A DNA stretch of 64,000 nt, taken from NCBI GenBank assembly GCA_030620095.1, contig JAUTXW010001343.1:252405-316404 (forward strand). Reading direction: 5' to 3'. The notes under the pieces are model-generated. The model was not told where the DNA came from. It saw only the letters and a program-made list of their open reading frames with translations, and made no database searches. Below, one piece after another: positions 20,701 to 28,244 of the stretch. The stretch comes from Kuschelorhynchus macadamiae (Eukaryota > Arthropoda > Insecta > Coleoptera > Curculionidae). The position numbers and the translations under genes are program-made. Positions within the stretch are counted from its first letter, which is position 1, and the number at the start of each line of letters is the position of its first letter.

Positions 20701-21029
20701 AAAGTGCAATTAAAAAGCAGTTGGATTTTATTCATTATAAAGATGTTGTTGAAAATCATTCTAAAACCTTTTGTTCAATGTATGTTTTTCGATCTAGACA
20801 ACATACAATTTTTACAGAGTTAATTAATAAATTGGCTTTGAGTTCCGAAGATGATAAGCGGTATAAAATTCCCTATAGTTTTAATACATTAGCTTGGGGA
20901 CACCAAGATATTGCTTTGTATCAATGGAATGCAGAACATGAAGATTTAGATATATTTATGTAGATATTATAAGGTATTTAAATTTGTTGTTTTTGAAACC
21001 AAAGTTAGTCTTCATAAGTCTTTCACAAA

Positions 21030-21290
21030 ATGTGCTTAGAAACTTTTGACAAAGAAATTGATAACAGTTATTTTAAAACATATGAAAAACGACTTTCCAC
21101 TTTTAAAAAATGGAAAGGAAAATTGAGACCAGAAGTGTTAGCTGGAGCTGGCTTTTACTATACTTCAATCAATGATATTTGTAAATGTTTTTATTGTGGT
21201 ATTGAAATTTTTGATTGGTTAAGTTATGATGATCCTATTGTGGAGCATAAGAAATTTGCTAGGAATTGTGATTTAAATAACTGTTTATGA
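21030..21290 (+). CDS. Single-BIR protein (IAP-like) carried by the Polinton
   Basis: 86 residues, intact. The BIR zinc fold is complete: Arg21, the AGAGFYYTS core (about residues 38-46), Cys53, Cys56, His73 and Cys80, with the usual spacing C-x2-C-x16-H-x6-C. BIR domains bind caspases or IAP-binding motifs; baculoviral and insect IAPs use them to block apoptosis, usually together with a RING. Here there is no RING in the same protein; one is encoded at 13357-13749. The gene starts 67 bp after the polymerase stop and runs in the same direction. Virus-like anti-apoptotic function is an inference, and a type II BIR (mitotic) role is possible. Confidence 0.88.
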   Translation: MCLETFDKEIDNSYFKTYEKRLSTFKKWKGKLRPEVLAGAGFYYTSINDICKCFYCGIEIFDWLSYDDPIVEHKKFARNCDLNNCL

Positions 21291-21499
21291 AAAAATAGGA
21301 ATCGAATAATTGTAACCATTCAAAATAAGTCTTCAAGCTACACATTTTATATAGTATTATTAATATCCTTATTTATGAACTTTTACATATATTTAAATTA
21401 AGTATTTTATTGTTATTTTTTTACAACTGCTTTTGCTTTCGTGGTGAAAGTATCTGCTTAATGTTAATAAATTTGGAATATAATTATTAATTTGTTTTA

Positions 21500-21832
21500 A
21501 TGACTATCAGTAGATCTCAATTTATTCTTCTTTATTTTATTTTCCAAAATGTTTTTTATGTTCATCATCCCCCTGGCGTAACACAGTGTGAAATATGTTT
21601 TTCTAATAAAACAGACGTCACTCTAAGTAAATATTGTAAATTTATGAAAATTGGATTAATTAACAATAGTACAATTAGTTGGATGGAATGAATAAATGGA
21701 AATGAAAATGCAAGTAAATTTTTTAAAATTTTGTATCATTATCCAAATCGATCTATTTTTGATACAAATTGGATAGAAAGGTTAGAGTTTAAAAATAATC
21801 ATTTTAACCCCCAACTGTACCAATTATTATGA
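21500..21832 (+). pseudogene. Unrecognised Polinton ORF with one in-frame stop
   Basis: A frame opens at 21500 with a hydrophobic N-terminus (SQFILLYFIFQNVFYV, signal-like) and two CxxC-type cysteines (CEIC), meets TGA at 21689-21691, then stays open to TGA at 21830-21832. The downstream part (KFFKILYHYPNRSIFDTNW) reads like real protein, so a secreted or membrane protein may have been broken by one nonsense change. No homologue recognised. Confidence 0.4.
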
Positions 21833-22021
21833 CGGATTCAAAAATTATTACTTTTCCATCATTAGTGTTACAAACTTTGCATTATTTTTATACATTACCA
21901 TTTTAATTATTTATCTTTATTACAAATTTCAAACTGGAAATCTATTTTTTCATTAATCCATTTTAATCGAAACTTTAAAGAAAGTGGGGATGAGAATATT
22001 TAAGTACAAGAATAACACAAT
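21833..22021. other. Short intergenic stretch
   Basis: AT-rich, no feature seen. Confidence 0.4.
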
Positions 22022-22552
22022 ATGTTTCAGTCTCGTTTAGTCATTATGAACAACGCCGTGGTTCATAAACCTTTGGAAACGCTTCTTAATTCAAAAATTT
22101 ATTTTTTAAATAATTCTTTGTCAAAATTTGTTCTTGTTGGCATTAGTTTAAATGATTTTTCTCCAAAAATTGTAATTGGTGGAAAAACTGGATTTTCAAT
22201 CGCACTAACCGAAGAAAATTGGAAAGACATTTGTGTTCATCAAGGAATTATTGTAAACAATTTCTACTTTCCTCAAGTTGATCAAACCAGTGTGAATATA
22301 AACAACATTCATCTGCAGGTTCAGAAAATAAATGATACCCCTGTTCTACAAATTACAAAAGGCCCACACTTCATATACTTAGGACAAGAGTCTTTGGACA
22401 ATTTGTGGCGATTAAAGGAAATTATTGATTATAGATTATCTATACTTAAAAGGCAAGAATTCAATACATATTTCAAAATATTTCAAAATAATATTTCATC
22501 TGATTGTGGCGACTTGTGTACGCATGTTTATAATATAATATGTGGTACTTAG
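22022..22552 (+). CDS. Unknown Polinton protein, PC4-like in places
   Basis: 176 residues, intact; a second ATG at codon 9 is an alternative start. Two segments (FSPKIVIGGKTGFSIALTEE near residues 46-65 and IYLGQESLDNLWRLKEIIDY near 117-136) each look like a beta-strand pair followed by a helix, as in PC4-type single-strand DNA-binding folds. That resemblance is by eye and weak. The gene lies between the BIR gene and the convergent integrase, in the replication half of the element. A C-terminal Cys pair (DCGDLC) is present. Confidence 0.55.
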   Translation: MFQSRLVIMNNAVVHKPLETLLNSKIYFLNNSLSKFVLVGISLNDFSPKIVIGGKTGFSIALTEENWKDICVHQGIIVNNFYFPQVDQTSVNINNIHLQVQKINDTPVLQITKGPHFIYLGQESLDNLWRLKEIIDYRLSILKRQEFNTYFKIFQNNISSDCGDLCTHVYNIICGT

Positions 22553-22668
22553 ATAGACTCCGTTTTGAAAAAAGAATAAATGATTGTAAACTTATTCTAG
22601 ATTCGATATTATCTGAGGAACATAGAAATAAAATATATTTGACACGTTTTAATAAAAATTGTATTTGA
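22540..22668 (+). CDS. Micro-ORF of 42 residues overlapping the previous gene
   Basis: ATG at 22540 lies inside the end of the preceding gene (13-bp overlap, different frame), and the frame runs to TGA at 22666-22668. The product starts MWYLDRLRFEKRIND, a charged helix-like peptide with one late Cys. Overlapping start and stop suggest reinitiation or termination-coupled translation if expressed. Not recognised. Confidence 0.4.
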   Translation: MWYLDRLRFEKRINDCKLILDSILSEEHRNKIYLTRFNKNCI

Positions 22669-22816
22669 TGTTTTACTTAATAAAATTTTGGTTTAGTAAA
22701 TGTGAATTTTATTTGAAATTAATTAGCACATTAAGACTTTGTAATTTGTATCAGCTAAAGCATAAAGTGAGGAACAGAAATAAAACAAATTTAACTAAAA
22801 TTTAATTTCAATTTAA

Positions 22817-23749
22817 TTAAACAATATTTTTTTTATCAATCCATGTATTATATTTTTTATCAATTCCTAACCATTTCACATAAACTTTGTTTCCTTTCCT
22901 TCTCAAAAACTTCTCAATAAGATACACATCGGTATGATTTACTTTTAGTAATTCTTGCTCATAAAAACCACCCAGAATGTCCTGATTATCTTCGTCTTGA
23001 ATTAAATATGTCCAAGGGTTTGTCATCTTAACTTCTTTAATGTGGAATATCTCATTTGACCAATTTGGTGTGTAACCTTTTGAAAATGCCTCTCGATGCT
23101 TGCTTATTCGTACGTGATCACCCACTTTAAACTTTGGAGATTTTATATCTAACGTTTTAGCATGAGTAAATGCAGATTTCAAGATTCTATTTTCATTTGT
23201 TTTATTTACTTGTTTTGGCTTCATTCCTATTGAAGAATGTTTTGTATTGTTATAATCTTTTACAATATCCGCTAATATATTAAACCATTTGTAATTTCCT
23301 TGAATGCTAAATATTTTCCACATATTATTCTTTAAAGTCCTGTTCACTCTTTCTACTATACTCGCTTTCAAATTGGAAAACGTGCTATAATGGTTAATTC
23401 GAAATTGTTGCATCAAATTTTGAAAATTTACATTGAAAAACTCTCTCCCTCTATCCGTTTGCAAGTTTTTTGGTGGAGTTTTTGCACTGATTAATATTTT
23501 TTTCATTGCCGCTGTTACGTCTTTTCCAGATTTAGATTTTAACGGTTCGGCCCAAACATACTTAGAAAATACATTTATGGTAATCAAGATATATTTAAAT
23601 CCCTTATTAAATTTGGCATAGGGTAACATTTCAACCAAATCAGCTTGAAAAAGATCATTTAACCCTTTCACTACCACCCTTCTGCGTTTGTAGTTTTTTC
23701 TAGCAGGTTTATGTAATTCATTAACGACTTGTTGTTTAACGGTTGTCAT
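22817..23749 (-). CDS. int: Polinton integrase with C-terminal chromodomain
   Basis: 310 residues, intact. The RNase H-fold core has the catalytic acids Asp37 (QADLVEM), Asp99 (QTDRGREFF) and Glu133 (SIVERVNR). A beta-barrel-like DNA-binding region follows (FKVGDHVRISK, about residue 205), then a chromodomain (about 273-310: VYLIEKFLRRKGNKVYVKW). It would join linear element ends to host DNA, with the chromodomain steering to modified histones. The minus-strand start ATG is at 23749. It leads a minus-strand group with the coiled-coil, DUF8207-like and ATPase genes, all pointing toward the convergent point near 22700. Confidence 0.95.
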   Translation of the reverse strand: MTTVKQQVVNELHKPARKNYKRRRVVVKGLNDLFQADLVEMLPYAKFNKGFKYILITINVFSKYVWAEPLKSKSGKDVTAAMKKILISAKTPPKNLQTDRGREFFNVNFQNLMQQFRINHYSTFSNLKASIVERVNRTLKNNMWKIFSIQGNYKWFNILADIVKDYNNTKHSSIGMKPKQVNKTNENRILKSAFTHAKTLDIKSPKFKVGDHVRISKHREAFSKGYTPNWSNEIFHIKEVKMTNPWTYLIQDEDNQDILGGFYEQELLKVNHTDVYLIEKFLRRKGNKVYVKWLGIDKKYNTWIDKKNIV

Positions 23750-23790
23750 GACAACAAACTTGTTTATTCAATTTTAAGGAAGTTCACTTT

Positions 23791-24531
23791 CTATGTTTTG
23801 TAATAATTCGAAATATAACTTTTATATGTTTTTTCCCATTCATTCAATTTATCAATTTGTATTGTATAACTTTTTTCATTTAAAATTTTACTAATTTTAG
23901 TAATCTCCTTTTCTAATGCATTAAAGGATTTTTTTATCTCTCCAGTTAAGAAAGTAGTTGATCTACTATCACTATTTTTTAATTCCTCCTCTGTTTTATT
24001 TAATTCTTGTTCTAATTTCTTAATTACACTGGACATTATATTTTCCAAGGAAATATATTGTTGATTTTCTTCCAAAGTGAGTTGGTCAATTGTTCTACTG
24101 TTAAGAATGCTATTTTGATTTCTTTTTTTTTCATCATCCAACCTTTTTATAAAAGTTCTTAATTGTTTAATTTTTTCCTTGTGTTTTTCAATTATTACTT
24201 CTCTTATATTTGTTTCCATTATTTTATTAATTTTGTTGATATCATCACTTAATTTTTTGTCTTCCTTTTTAACATGTTCATTTAAAAATTGCAAATCTTT
24301 ACTTATTTGATTTAGCGTTAGCAACTGTTTATTAACGTTTTCAATTGAGGTATAACATCCTTTAATCTGGTTTTCATACTTTAAAAAATTTTCATCAAAA
24401 ACCTTAAGCTTTTTAGCAAAGATTTCGTTATTTGTTTCATTTTCACCTAATCTCTTTTTTAAATTATTAATGTCACTTATTCTCTCTTGATTTTGTTTTG
24501 AAATATGGCGTCCAAATTTATCAACTGTCAT
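23791..24531 (-). CDS. Coiled-coil protein of the Polinton
   Basis: 246 residues, intact, starting MTVDKFGRHISKQ. Almost the whole chain is charged heptad-type helix (Glu, Lys, Asn, Leu rich, few Gly or Pro), predicting a long coiled coil from about residue 18 to 225. Similar coiled-coil proteins near the ATPase in Polintons and adintoviruses are thought to be virion or fibre components, which is inference here. It is separated from the integrase start by 41 bp and from the DUF8207-like gene by 49 bp, suggesting coordinated expression. Confidence 0.7.
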   Translation of the reverse strand: MTVDKFGRHISKQNQERISDINNLKKRLGENETNNEIFAKKLKVFDENFLKYENQIKGCYTSIENVNKQLLTLNQISKDLQFLNEHVKKEDKKLSDDINKINKIMETNIREVIIEKHKEKIKQLRTFIKRLDDEKKRNQNSILNSRTIDQLTLEENQQYISLENIMSSVIKKLEQELNKTEEELKNSDSRSTTFLTGEIKKSFNALEKEITKISKILNEKSYTIQIDKLNEWEKTYKSYISNYYKT

Positions 24532-24580
24532 GTTGAGCTTTCATTAAACAATAAATATGATTATATTTGATAGCTGTTAT

Positions 24581-25729
24581 TTATAGTATTACTTTATCTT
24601 CTCTTAATTCTTCAATAATAGAGATAATCTCGTTACTATGAGCATTATTTCCCGCATCACTTGATGAAATTAATAAACGTAGCCTATCAACAATTTCGTT
24701 AACATTATTCCAGTATACATAGTCTGTATTTGATCTGTTTGTTTTCAAAATTAATCCCTTTCCTGTAGATTTGGCTCTAGTTGTTCTAAACGGAGGTTTT
24801 GGTTTGTTAAATGCTGTAACTAATCTTGGCAAGGTTTTTGTCTTTGTAATCCCCTTTCTTTGTAAATATGGTCCTATTATTGTAACATATTTGTGTGATG
24901 TATTTCCTTGAACTTGTTCATTTGAATCAAAATTCCTACGATATACATTTGTTTTAGCTAGAATGTTCATGTAATTATCTAAATCTTCCTTCTTATAACC
25001 TTTCGGTTCTTTTTTGAAAAGCAATTCGTATAAACCTGGCGTGCCTGTGTACGTTATTCCTCCCACTTTAATGTCTTTTCCAATAATTTCTACCGGTATC
25101 TGTGTTAAACCAAAAGAAAACTTATCCGTTTCGAGGTCATGAACTATTCCATAATAATGGTCAAATTTATGTTGTGTATCTTTCACACCCTCATCAATAT
25201 ATGATCTGGGTAATTCATGAAAATCTGCTAAGTAATCTTTATATGATGGTGTACCAACATAGGTTTGAATTGTTTTTCTAGTTTGTTCCAATATGTCTGA
25301 CAAGTTTAAATTTGTTGTTGTGTCACTAGAAGGATCTGAAGTTTCTGTTATAACAGTTGATGACAATGGTTGTACTACAGGAGAGGAAGAAGTGATACTA
25401 CTGTCATTTAAAAATGTTGGTAGTTCTGTAGGGAGTGACGGAGTTTTTCCTGTTTTCTGAATATTTTTCGTCGGAGTTGATGTTTTATAAAGATTTGTAG
25501 GTGTTTTGAAATCTTCATACTTTGAAACTCTTTATTCTTTTAAATCGAATGGTTCGGATTTACCAATACTTGAAATTAGCTGTTTAAGTGGTTGTGTTAT
25601 TGGTCTATAAGTTTGTTCTAATTCGGACTGAGCAGTAGAAGTAGCTAATTTCAAGCTTTGATATTTCTGCTTCACGGCTTGTCTCGATCTTATTAATTCT
25701 CGAGCTAAACGTTTATCCATGCTGTACAA
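24581..25729 (-). pseudogene. DUF8207-like Polinton protein with one nonsense codon
   Basis: Two same-frame segments, 25729-25532 and 25366-24581, are joined by an open stretch except for one TAA at 25532-25534. The N-terminal part (MDKRLARELIRSRQAVKQKY) is helical; the middle is Ser/Thr/Pro-rich; the C-terminal part holds the conserved core GTPGLYELLFKK (about 25040) and a TSHKYVTIIGPYLQ block. This domain is a regular companion of insect Polinton genes, with unknown function, perhaps structural. Full length would be about 382 residues. The single stop makes it a recent pseudogene unless read through. Confidence 0.75.
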
Positions 25730-25764
25730 GTTTTAAATGAAATAAAACTGCAAATTTTTTACTT

Positions 25765-26454
25765 TTATAAATATATAAAGGAATCGAATTTACTCCTATA
25801 TCTGCCGTGATTTACTTCACAATCTTTGTCAATTACAAGAAAACCATATGGATCCATCCAACAGTTAGCACAAATATTTTTAAACTGATCAAATGTCATA
25901 TCCAATATACAGTGGTCATTATATATATGTTTTAAACTCAAACAGTCCTGTTTAAATAAAATTAATAAGTTTGCATTTTCTCGAATTAGACGTTTAAGGA
26001 TTGAGGAATATCCTTGAAAAATAAAAAAACAATCGGTGTTTCTATGCCTTCCATGCGTGAAATAGTCCCTAATAATAGATTGATTATGACAAGGAATATC
26101 ATCATAAATGATAACGGAATTTGGCTTTATCTCATGAGGTGAAATAATGTTCTCATCGCTATCATATTCAAAGTATCCAATTTCTTTCATAGGTTTTAAC
26201 AACTTTCTTAAATATTCATATTTTGGTTGATCTAATGACTTTGAATAAACATAGACATTTTCAAACCTAATTCCATTTGGATGCTCGAGCAGTGTAAGCA
26301 TAACGTTGGTTTTACCGCTACCACTGCAACCAACTATAAGCCCTCTTTTTGAACCACCGCAAAATAAGTCACCATGCTTTCTCAACTGTTTACTTAAAAT
26401 TTTTTCGTCATGATTATTTACTGGTAATGAGAATTTTTGTTTTTCAATCCTCAT
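25765..26454 (-). CDS. A32/FtsK-HerA-type genome packaging ATPase
   Basis: 229 residues, intact. Walker A GCSGSGKT at residues 42-49; Walker B SVIIYDD at 113-119; a sensor-like IFQGYSS near 148-154. This ATPase class threads DNA into capsids in Polintons, adintoviruses and many large DNA viruses. The length is typical of the compact Polinton form. It starts 87 bp from the divergently transcribed virion-protein gene, with a TATA box in between on each strand. Confidence 0.93.
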   Translation of the reverse strand: MRIEKQKFSLPVNNHDEKILSKQLRKHGDLFCGGSKRGLIVGCSGSGKTNVMLTLLEHPNGIRFENVYVYSKSLDQPKYEYLRKLLKPMKEIGYFEYDSDENIISPHEIKPNSVIIYDDIPCHNQSIIRDYFTHGRHRNTDCFFIFQGYSSILKRLIRENANLLILFKQDCLSLKHIYNDHCILDMTFDQFKNICANCWMDPYGFLVIDKDCEVNHGRYRSKFDSFIYL

Positions 26455-26490
26455 TCTTAATCACACTAGTAAATATTTTTAGCTGTAAAA

Positions 26491-26532
26491 GTATTTATAC
26501 CAGAAAAATGTCAATGTGCTTTTAGTATAAAA
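26491..26532. promoter_or_regulatory. Divergent promoter between the ATPase and virion-protein genes
   Basis: GTATAAATAC on the minus strand (26491-26500) lies about 40 bp before the ATPase start. TATAAAAAG on the plus strand (about 26525-26533) lies only about 10 bp before the ATG at 26542, so transcripts from it would start near or after that ATG. Confidence 0.5.
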
Positions 26533-26541
26533 AGAACTTCA

Positions 26542-27261
26542 ATGACTGTGGGTCGCCATAAGTTGAAAAAAACTATTAAAACACGTAATAGAAAAGGCTC
26601 TGGTTTAGTAAATAAATTAATTAGCAAACTACCTTTCGAAGTTCATATACCAGGATATAATTATTGTGGTCCCGGCACCAACTTGGAAAAAAGATTAACT
26701 AGAGGTGACGTTGGTATAAATCCATTGGATTCCGCTTGCAAAGAACATGATATATCTTACTCTCAGACTGAAGATTTATCAAAAAGACACATATCTGACC
26801 AAATATTAGAAAAAAAAGCCTGGGATAGGGTAAAAGCTAAAGATTCTTCTATTGGTGAAAAAATTGCAGCTTTAAGTGTTGCAGGAATAATGAAGGGTAA
26901 AAGAAAGTTCGGTTTGGGATTAAAAAATACAAAAGGGGGTAAACTTAAATTGAGAAAAAAACGTATCATTCGAACACCCAAAAAAATTGGAGGATTTCTA
27001 CCTCTTTTGTTTCCCATTCTTGGCGCCCTGGGTGCACTAGGTGGAGGCGCTGCAGGAATTGCTAAGGCAGTAAATGATGCTAAAGCAGCTAAACAGCAAC
27101 TAGAAGAAATACATAGACATAATATTGCAATGGAAAATGCTTCTAAAGAAGGGAAAGGATTATATATTAGACCATATAAAGGAAAGGGACTATTTATTAG
27201 ACCTTATAAAGGAGGATCCGTCAAAATGAAAGCAATCAGACAAAAAAAAAACTCAAAATAA
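26542..27261 (+). CDS. Virion protein with parvovirus-type PLA2 domain
   Basis: 239 residues, intact. The N-terminus is basic. A phospholipase A2 domain shows the calcium loop YCGPGT at residues 41-46 and the catalytic His-Asp pair at 69-70 (ACKEHDISYS). A Lys/Arg-rich middle is followed by a Gly/Ala-rich hydrophobic segment (LLFPILGALGALGGGAAG, about 154-171) like minor capsid or core proteins, then two near-identical GLYIRPYKG/GLFIRPYKG repeats and a basic end. Related PLA2 domains help parvovirus particles leave endosomes; the same role here is inference. It opens the plus-strand late-type cluster with the protease and capsid gene. Confidence 0.88.
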   Translation: MTVGRHKLKKTIKTRNRKGSGLVNKLISKLPFEVHIPGYNYCGPGTNLEKRLTRGDVGINPLDSACKEHDISYSQTEDLSKRHISDQILEKKAWDRVKAKDSSIGEKIAALSVAGIMKGKRKFGLGLKNTKGGKLKLRKKRIIRTPKKIGGFLPLLFPILGALGALGGGAAGIAKAVNDAKAAKQQLEEIHRHNIAMENASKEGKGLYIRPYKGKGLFIRPYKGGSVKMKAIRQKKNSK

Positions 27262-27279
27262 GTTTTCCAAAAAGAGCAC

Positions 27280-27626
27280 TTACGAACAATGATATTATTA
27301 AATATGTAAAGCTGTTAAAAATAACTGGCTTTAGAGGTGTTTTTATGCTCGATGAACTTCCAAAAAAAATTAATCTGAAAGAATGTGGTATTGTAAATTT
27401 GGATAAAAAACAAAATAAAGGATCTCATTGGACTGCTTATATTAAAAATAACAAAAATTTAATATATTTTTATAGTTATGGAAATTTAAAACAACCTTTT
27501 GAACTTCTCAAATATTCTAATTCGAATGGCAAAGTGGATGTATTTTATACTTATGAAAATAAACAAAAATTTAATTCATATAACTGTGGTCAACTATCCC
27601 TAAAATTTTTGCAAAAAAATATATAA
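27280..27626 (+). pseudogene. Adenain-like cysteine protease, probably inactive
   Basis: The frame is open from upstream; homology starts near 27285 (TNNDIIKYVKLL) although the first ATG is at 27345. The expected start position reads ACG. Numbering from 27345: catalytic His28 (KGSHWTAYI), Cys81 (NSYNCGQLS). The acidic residue expected in the YFDSFG-type box is replaced, as the box reads YFYSYG with Tyr43. Loss of both the start codon and the acidic triad member suggests decay. Proteases of this family mature capsid proteins in adenoviruses and Polintons. It follows the PLA2 gene after a 9-A run where frames overlap. Confidence 0.75.
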
Positions 27627-27669
27627 ACTCATTATTTATTGTAATATCTCATTCATAAATAAACTGCAA

Positions 27670-27880
27670 TGTCTACCACAATTGCCATATCAGGAAACAG
27701 TTCTGTTTTGTCTGCTGATTTTAATCCGCCCATATATTTAGAGGATGAAAAACAATATTACCTGGGTTTAGCTGATTTTGAAACGTTTATGACTATCCCC
27801 AATATAAAAGAAGGACGGTTTTCCGAGGTAACGTGAACGATGAAACAACAGATATAACAGATTTAAGTTAGTCATCCTTT
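27670..27880 (+). pseudogene. N-terminal stub of a Polinton capsid-type (penton/minor) protein
   Basis: Starts MSTTIAISGNSSVLSADF at 27670 with the typical NPPIYLEDEKQYYLGLADFE and a following IPNI word, stops at about 27837, and a second frame continues briefly (GNVNDETTDITDL to about 27880). In insect Polintons this beginning marks the penton-like or minor capsid protein. The rest of the gene and the major capsid gene are missing. Confidence 0.6.
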
Positions 27881-28244
27881 GTTGTGCGATATGTACAGGA
27901 TTTTTCCTTATAACTTGTGGCAACTTTAAATCTTTGATTTCAAAAGATACCAAAAAGTGGTTAATACGAAATTTGTAGGATTTCTTCTGAAGAATTACAC
28001 AGCGCTAAAATGAAAAACAAATGACTATCGGAAAATATAGAAATCACCATGAACTTTGTTATTTTAAATGGAACACCCTATATATTTTAAAATTTTTCGA
28101 TGCGCCTCGTTGTCCTCTTTTCAAAAATATATAACATGTCTATATTTAGAACAGTAGTTCTAAATATAGAGTTATTCGTCTTCAAAATAACCCCTTATTT
28201 TATTGGATCTAGATAGCCGTGAGTGGCCGTGGGTGCAATTCAGC
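27881..28244. other. Non-coding junction sequence right of the Polinton
   Basis: No gene recognised. No continuation of the interrupted PLE1 and no match to the left Polinton end was found, so the right border is a deletion or replacement, not a clean end. Confidence 0.5.

Larger units (their letters stand above)
17058..20963 (+). pseudogene. polB: Protein-primed DNA polymerase B with two introns, frameshifted
   Basis: Exons: 17058-17187, 17249-17701, 17769-20963. Exon 1 encodes a C2H2 finger (HKCATCNKVFTRKDNLLRHI), and the exon junction opens a second CxxC...H...H finger. After a conserved DDNFCFAWAVVSAL region come a zinc finger near 18280, ExoI YADFEC near 18470, an endonuclease VII-like insert (CHIC...DHCHITGLYRGPAH, about 18770-18860), ExoII DSHLF near 18925, motif A YYDATNLYGYAM near 19690, motif B NNSIYGK near 20138 and motif C YTDTDSF at 20441-20459. 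Thus proofreading and polymerase boxes are all present. One extra base in the T run 20132-20135 shifts the frame just before motif B. This family replicates linear genomes from a terminal protein. Confidence 0.92.
13102..27880 (+). mobile_element. Polinton/Maverick (adintovirus-like) element, right end lost
   Basis: The diagnostic set is present: protein-primed DNA polymerase B, retroviral-type integrase with chromodomain, A32-like packaging ATPase, adenain-like protease and a PLA2-type virion protein. Its left edge is placed at 13102 because PLE1 similarity ends at 13101 and the new sequence starts AGTAGT; Polinton termini usually begin AG. The preceding AATTGT could be one copy of a 6-bp target duplication. 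The right part stops inside a capsid-type gene. The major capsid gene and right inverted repeat are absent, so the left terminal repeat cannot be confirmed. Several genes are broken, so this is a decayed integrated copy. Confidence 0.88.
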
